Assembly (NCBI GenBank): GCA_050747245.1
Contig: JBOGNO010000001.1
Span: 434,001-498,000 of the forward strand
DNA: 64,000 nucleotides
Reading direction: 5' to 3'
From: JBOGNO01 sp050747245
GTDB lineage: Bacteria > Acidobacteriota > Terriglobia > Acidiferrales > UBA7541
Part shown: piece by piece, positions 61,299-64,000 of the stretch
How the letters are laid out: each line of letters begins with the position of its first letter
Position numbering within the stretch: position 1 is the stretch's first letter
The notes under the pieces: model-generated
Databases searched by the model: none
What the model saw: only the letters and a program-made list of their open reading frames with translations
What the model was told of the DNA's origin: nothing
Program-made: the position numbers and the translations under genes

Positions 61299-63512
61299 TC
61301 ATTTCTCGATCCGGTGTTCCGTCAGCGTGCGCATTCCTTGGGGAGAATCCACAAAAATCGTATCACTCGCACGAAAGAACGTCAACGAACGGCCCTGGGT
61401 CGTGTTCCCAGCCGCATCTATAATTGTCGGCGTCCCTCCGGAAAGAACAAATTTCTCATCAACGGCTGAATAATCGGCCCGCTCGCCCGTTCCGCGCCGC
61501 CCTCCTTGTCGAACCACCACCTGGCCCTGTGCAACCGCGGTGTCGAGCTGCTTCTTCGCACCGGCGGGGCTTGAGAGTAAGAGTTGCATTTTCTGGGCGA
61601 GGATACTCTGCCCCGTCGTCTCTGCAGTGACCCCGCCGTCGAGAGAAGCGCGATTTGCCTGGTCGTAGTAATCGAGCTTCGCTGCATGAATATTCCAGAG
61701 TGTGGGCCCGCCGCCTGGTTTCTGCGCATCTGGCGCCTGTGGAAATACGGCCCGCACCGCGCCGCGCGCCTCAAGCCACTGCTCCGGTCGCCAGATTTCG
61801 ATCGCGTCCCCTTCGACTACGGAGTCGCCCTGCCACATTCGCGCGTTCCCGGAATAAAGCGCATGGCCCGTCTGACTGTTACCATCAAGACGCTCGGCGA
61901 CGATATGCGCGGGGCCATTCCCCAGGTTCGGGCCCCGATTGTTGGGCGAAGAAAGGTAGGTCGTCCGCACGCCGCCTGCGGCGTGCACATCTCCCGAACT
62001 CTGGTTGATCTCGATCCGCTGTGCCTGTGTGCTGGATTCGGCGTCGGCAATCACCGGCGAGCCTTCGAGTTCGATCGAGTTATCGGAACGCGACATTCTC
62101 GCCCGGTCCGCGCGCGCGCTGCGGTCTGTCTGGCGAAATCGGACGTCCCCCGACTCTTCTACCTGGCTCCAATCGCCGCCGCTGCCGAGTTTCATCGTCA
62201 ACTCCTGCGCGCTGGTCGTTTGCGGAGCCGCCCTCCTGAGCTGTCGAACCACGGAAACTCCTCCGTGTCCCAGCAGACGCTCCAGGCGGCCCTGCCCGTC
62301 GAATTGGCCCTGGAAGTGCTTAGCCTCGGCGTGCGTTTTCTCATCCCCGGCGCGTGATTCGATTGTGCCCGAAGCGAGCGTCTCGCCGCTCACGATGTGG
62401 CTGCCACGCCCCTCCGCATTCGCGGCAAACTGCAATTCCAGAGAATTAGTTTGCAGTGTTCGCGAACCGCCCGGCATCTGCGAATTCAGCAGGACCCCAC
62501 CCGTGGCCTTCAGTTTCCGTGGTTGGTTCAGTTGTGGCGCCATCTCGATCTCTGCGCTTTCGACGTGGAATTCGTCGAAGCCGCCGCTTCCCTTTCGCTC
62601 TCCTCGAACGCTGCCCGCGGCCGAGAAATTCTCCACCCACCCTGCAGGGTTCAATTCCGCGCTGAATTCGGAGGCGGATATCCGGATGCTCTCGTTCGGA
62701 CCGCTCGACTCCATCTCCGGATTGCCTGTGGCGCGAACGCGGCGCGCGCGCATCGCTGCATCCAGGTCCAGAAACATCGCGCCCGCCCGGAGCGTCTGAG
62801 TTCCCTGCTGCGCTTGCGCTGGCCCAGCGAGCTGCAGTAGGCGTGCGTCTCGCCGATATTCCAGCCGCGTGCCGGAAAGCAGAACCGGTGGCGCGGCGGG
62901 CCGGCTTTGCGAGTGTATATTCAGCGTGACTCCGCGCTCCAGAGTAACGCTCGCCTGCGACGAATTATATTCAAGACCGATGCCATTACATTCTCCGTTC
63001 TGGAACTTGATTTGCACCGGTGCCGGAGTCGTTGCGTGGCCCGTGCGATTGTCGAAGAGAATATTCTTCGTCGCGAGATGAATGACTTTCTCACTCGCGC
63101 CGCGATCCCAATCCGCGGCCGATTCGAGATCTATTTGCACGTCTCCCTGGCAGACAATTCGTCCCGCGCCCGAATCGTAATCGCACTCCCTGGTGTGGAT
63201 ATCGTCGTGGCGCGCTCCGTCGCGGCCGTACACGGTAATCCACACATCGTCGAGCAAGTTGCGATTGGCATCCTTGTATTGCGTAGCCTGCGAGGCGCGC
63301 ACGGTGAAGAGCGTCCTGTTCCCCTCTACTTTCGAAAATGAAAATTGCGCCGATTGCTGCTGTACCGTCACAGGTACCACTGCCGGAGCATTGCGCTGCG
63401 CTGCGCTTCGACGCCAGGCGCGCCGCACGTACACACTCGTCACCACCAGCGCCAGTAATAGGGCCATCATTGCCGACCAGCGAGCGTATCGCGCGGCTTC
63501 AGTTCGTCGCAT
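61299..63512 (-). CDS. Fused LptC-LptA/OstA-type LPS transport protein
   Basis: 737 aa. One N-terminal helix (MMALLLALVVTSVYV), an LptC-like beta-jellyroll (about 50-200, FSFSKVEGNRTLFTVRASQA, CDYDSGAGRIVCQGDVQI), then repeated OstA-type strands including GNARMWQGDSVVEGDAIEIW and LDGGVTAETTGQSILAQKMQ, and VVRQGGRRGTGERADYSAVD. Normally LptC (about 190 aa) and LptA (about 180 aa) are separate; here a single long chain could span much of the periplasmic bridge. Directly before lptB. Confidence 0.88.
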   Translation of the reverse strand: MRRTEAARYARWSAMMALLLALVVTSVYVRRAWRRSAAQRNAPAVVPVTVQQQSAQFSFSKVEGNRTLFTVRASQATQYKDANRNLLDDVWITVYGRDGARHDDIHTRECDYDSGAGRIVCQGDVQIDLESAADWDRGASEKVIHLATKNILFDNRTGHATTPAPVQIKFQNGECNGIGLEYNSSQASVTLERGVTLNIHSQSRPAAPPVLLSGTRLEYRRDARLLQLAGPAQAQQGTQTLRAGAMFLDLDAAMRARRVRATGNPEMESSGPNESIRISASEFSAELNPAGWVENFSAAGSVRGERKGSGGFDEFHVESAEIEMAPQLNQPRKLKATGGVLLNSQMPGGSRTLQTNSLELQFAANAEGRGSHIVSGETLASGTIESRAGDEKTHAEAKHFQGQFDGQGRLERLLGHGGVSVVRQLRRAAPQTTSAQELTMKLGSGGDWSQVEESGDVRFRQTDRSARADRARMSRSDNSIELEGSPVIADAESSTQAQRIEINQSSGDVHAAGGVRTTYLSSPNNRGPNLGNGPAHIVAERLDGNSQTGHALYSGNARMWQGDSVVEGDAIEIWRPEQWLEARGAVRAVFPQAPDAQKPGGGPTLWNIHAAKLDYYDQANRASLDGGVTAETTGQSILAQKMQLLLSSPAGAKKQLDTAVAQGQVVVRQGGRRGTGERADYSAVDEKFVLSGGTPTIIDAAGNTTQGRSLTFFRASDTIFVDSPQGMRTLTEHRIEK

Positions 63513-63600
63513 GCCTCTTCCCCATCAATGGGTTAGAAGCCGAGTATAGGGAAGAGTTGTACGTCGCACAATCGCGGGTGCGTCAGCGTGGCCGGGCGGC

Positions 63601-64000
63601 CTATTCGCGAGCGACGGGCGATACTTGCGTATCCACGAAAATCTGGTGTGTGCCGCCCAGATCGCGAGCGGAGGGGGTCAGAATCGTCCGCGGTCCGATG
63701 AATATCTTTGCACGATGCGAAAGCGCCGTACGGACGTCGCTCTCGCTCACGAATTCAGCGACCTGAATCTCAGGCTCAGAGACTTTGACCGTAGGTTGTG
63801 ACATGCCAGTGTGTGCCGGAGCCGGTGCATGCGAAGGTCCCTCGGGTCGCTCCGCAGGCTGCACTTCGCCGGCTCGCGGGATTCCCCGCGCCACTAAAAC
63901 TCGCTCGACAACTCGCGCGATCATCTGCCGGTCGAACATGGAGGCGTCGGCAGTGGACGCCACAGAAACCCGGGGCGCAGGTGGAGCTGGCGCTGCACCA
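63601..64000 (-). CDS. Unidentified protein, N-terminus cut by the window edge
   Basis: The frame is open from the right edge to a TAG at 63601, so at least 132 residues. It has a Pro/Ala linker (APAPPAPRVSV), a short amphipathic helix FDRQMIARVVERVLVARG, a second Pro-rich linker and a compact end: SESDVRTALSHRAKIFIGPR, TILTPSARDLGGTHQIFVDT. The GP-x-T-xx-TP-x-ARDL pattern reminds me of bacterial-microcompartment-associated proteins, and the helix between linkers resembles an encapsulation peptide, but this is a guess. It ends 88 bp before the LptCA start and is on the same strand. Confidence 0.5.
   Translation of the reverse strand, partial: GAAPAPPAPRVSVASTADASMFDRQMIARVVERVLVARGIPRAGEVQPAERPEGPSHAPAPAHTGMSQPTVKVSEPEIQVAEFVSESDVRTALSHRAKIFIGPRTILTPSARDLGGTHQIFVDTQVSPVARE

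Overview
The window is one continuous piece of a GC-rich (about 60 percent) chromosome from a diderm bacterium. Several traits point to Acidobacteria, although no rRNA gene is present to prove it: VWFA-related and FecR secreted proteins, a multiheme cytochrome beside an AMIN-domain outer-membrane barrel, a TonB protein, a type IV pilus/type II secretion ATPase with PilZ partners, and an LPS-export operon. This placement is inference from gene content and protein style. Genes are dense, mostly on the minus strand, with many 1-4 bp overlaps and several GTG or TTG starts. There is no prophage, intact insertion sequence or CRISPR array.

Layout. 1-4.2 kb: a truncated multiheme c-type cytochrome downstream of an AMIN plus beta-barrel protein, then a Leu/Phe/Val dehydrogenase. 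4.3-8.6 kb: a small Tat-signal protein, an MscS channel, a small hypothetical, a FecR-domain protein, a PilZ protein and a PNPOx-like flavoprotein. 8.5-12.9 kb: a four-gene MacAB/DevBCA-type export operon (adaptor, ATPase, two FtsX-type permeases). 13-17.7 kb: a membrane PDZ-GAF-PP2C phosphatase, tRNA-Cys and SppA. 17.6-18.5 kb: a gene-free stretch with four copies of a short repeat, a hairpin and a G-rich tract. 18.5-21 kb: PilB/GspE and PilZ. 21-25 kb: a PLP decarboxylase, a VWA protein and a YdeI-like protein, with the VWA/YdeI pair bracketed by REP-like repeats. 25-33.5 kb: GalT, YraN, a methyltransferase, a class III aminotransferase, CysS, an M28 peptidase and a secreted hypothetical. 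33.5-34.4 kb: two small unknown genes of lower GC closed by a terminator. 34.5-39.6 kb: SMC, PurC and a stand-alone Fis-like protein. 39.7-47.5 kb: a TPR protein, an SDR, a MarR-pirin-DoxX-nitroreductase operon, Dcd, HU, TonB and an M50 protease. 47.6-49 kb: an APC permease. 49-63.5 kb: a long minus-strand housekeeping block (LptCA, LptB, RpoN, RapZ, MsbA-like, YicC, Gmk, RpoZ, CoaBC, uracil-DNA glycosylase, DMT transporter, PriA). The right edge cuts a protein of uncertain role.

How they fit together. The LPS transport genes (LptCA, LptB, the MsbA-like exporter) build the outer membrane. TonB and the AMIN-barrel protein act across it. RpoN and RapZ are neighbours, as in many Gram-negatives, but hpf and ptsN are absent between them. 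PilB with PilZ, plus a second PilZ protein, implies c-di-GMP control. I see no clear-cut new defence or biosynthetic system. The best leads are the cytochrome/barrel pair, the repeat cluster upstream of sppA, the low-GC two-gene cassette at 33.6-34.2 kb and the truncated right-edge protein.
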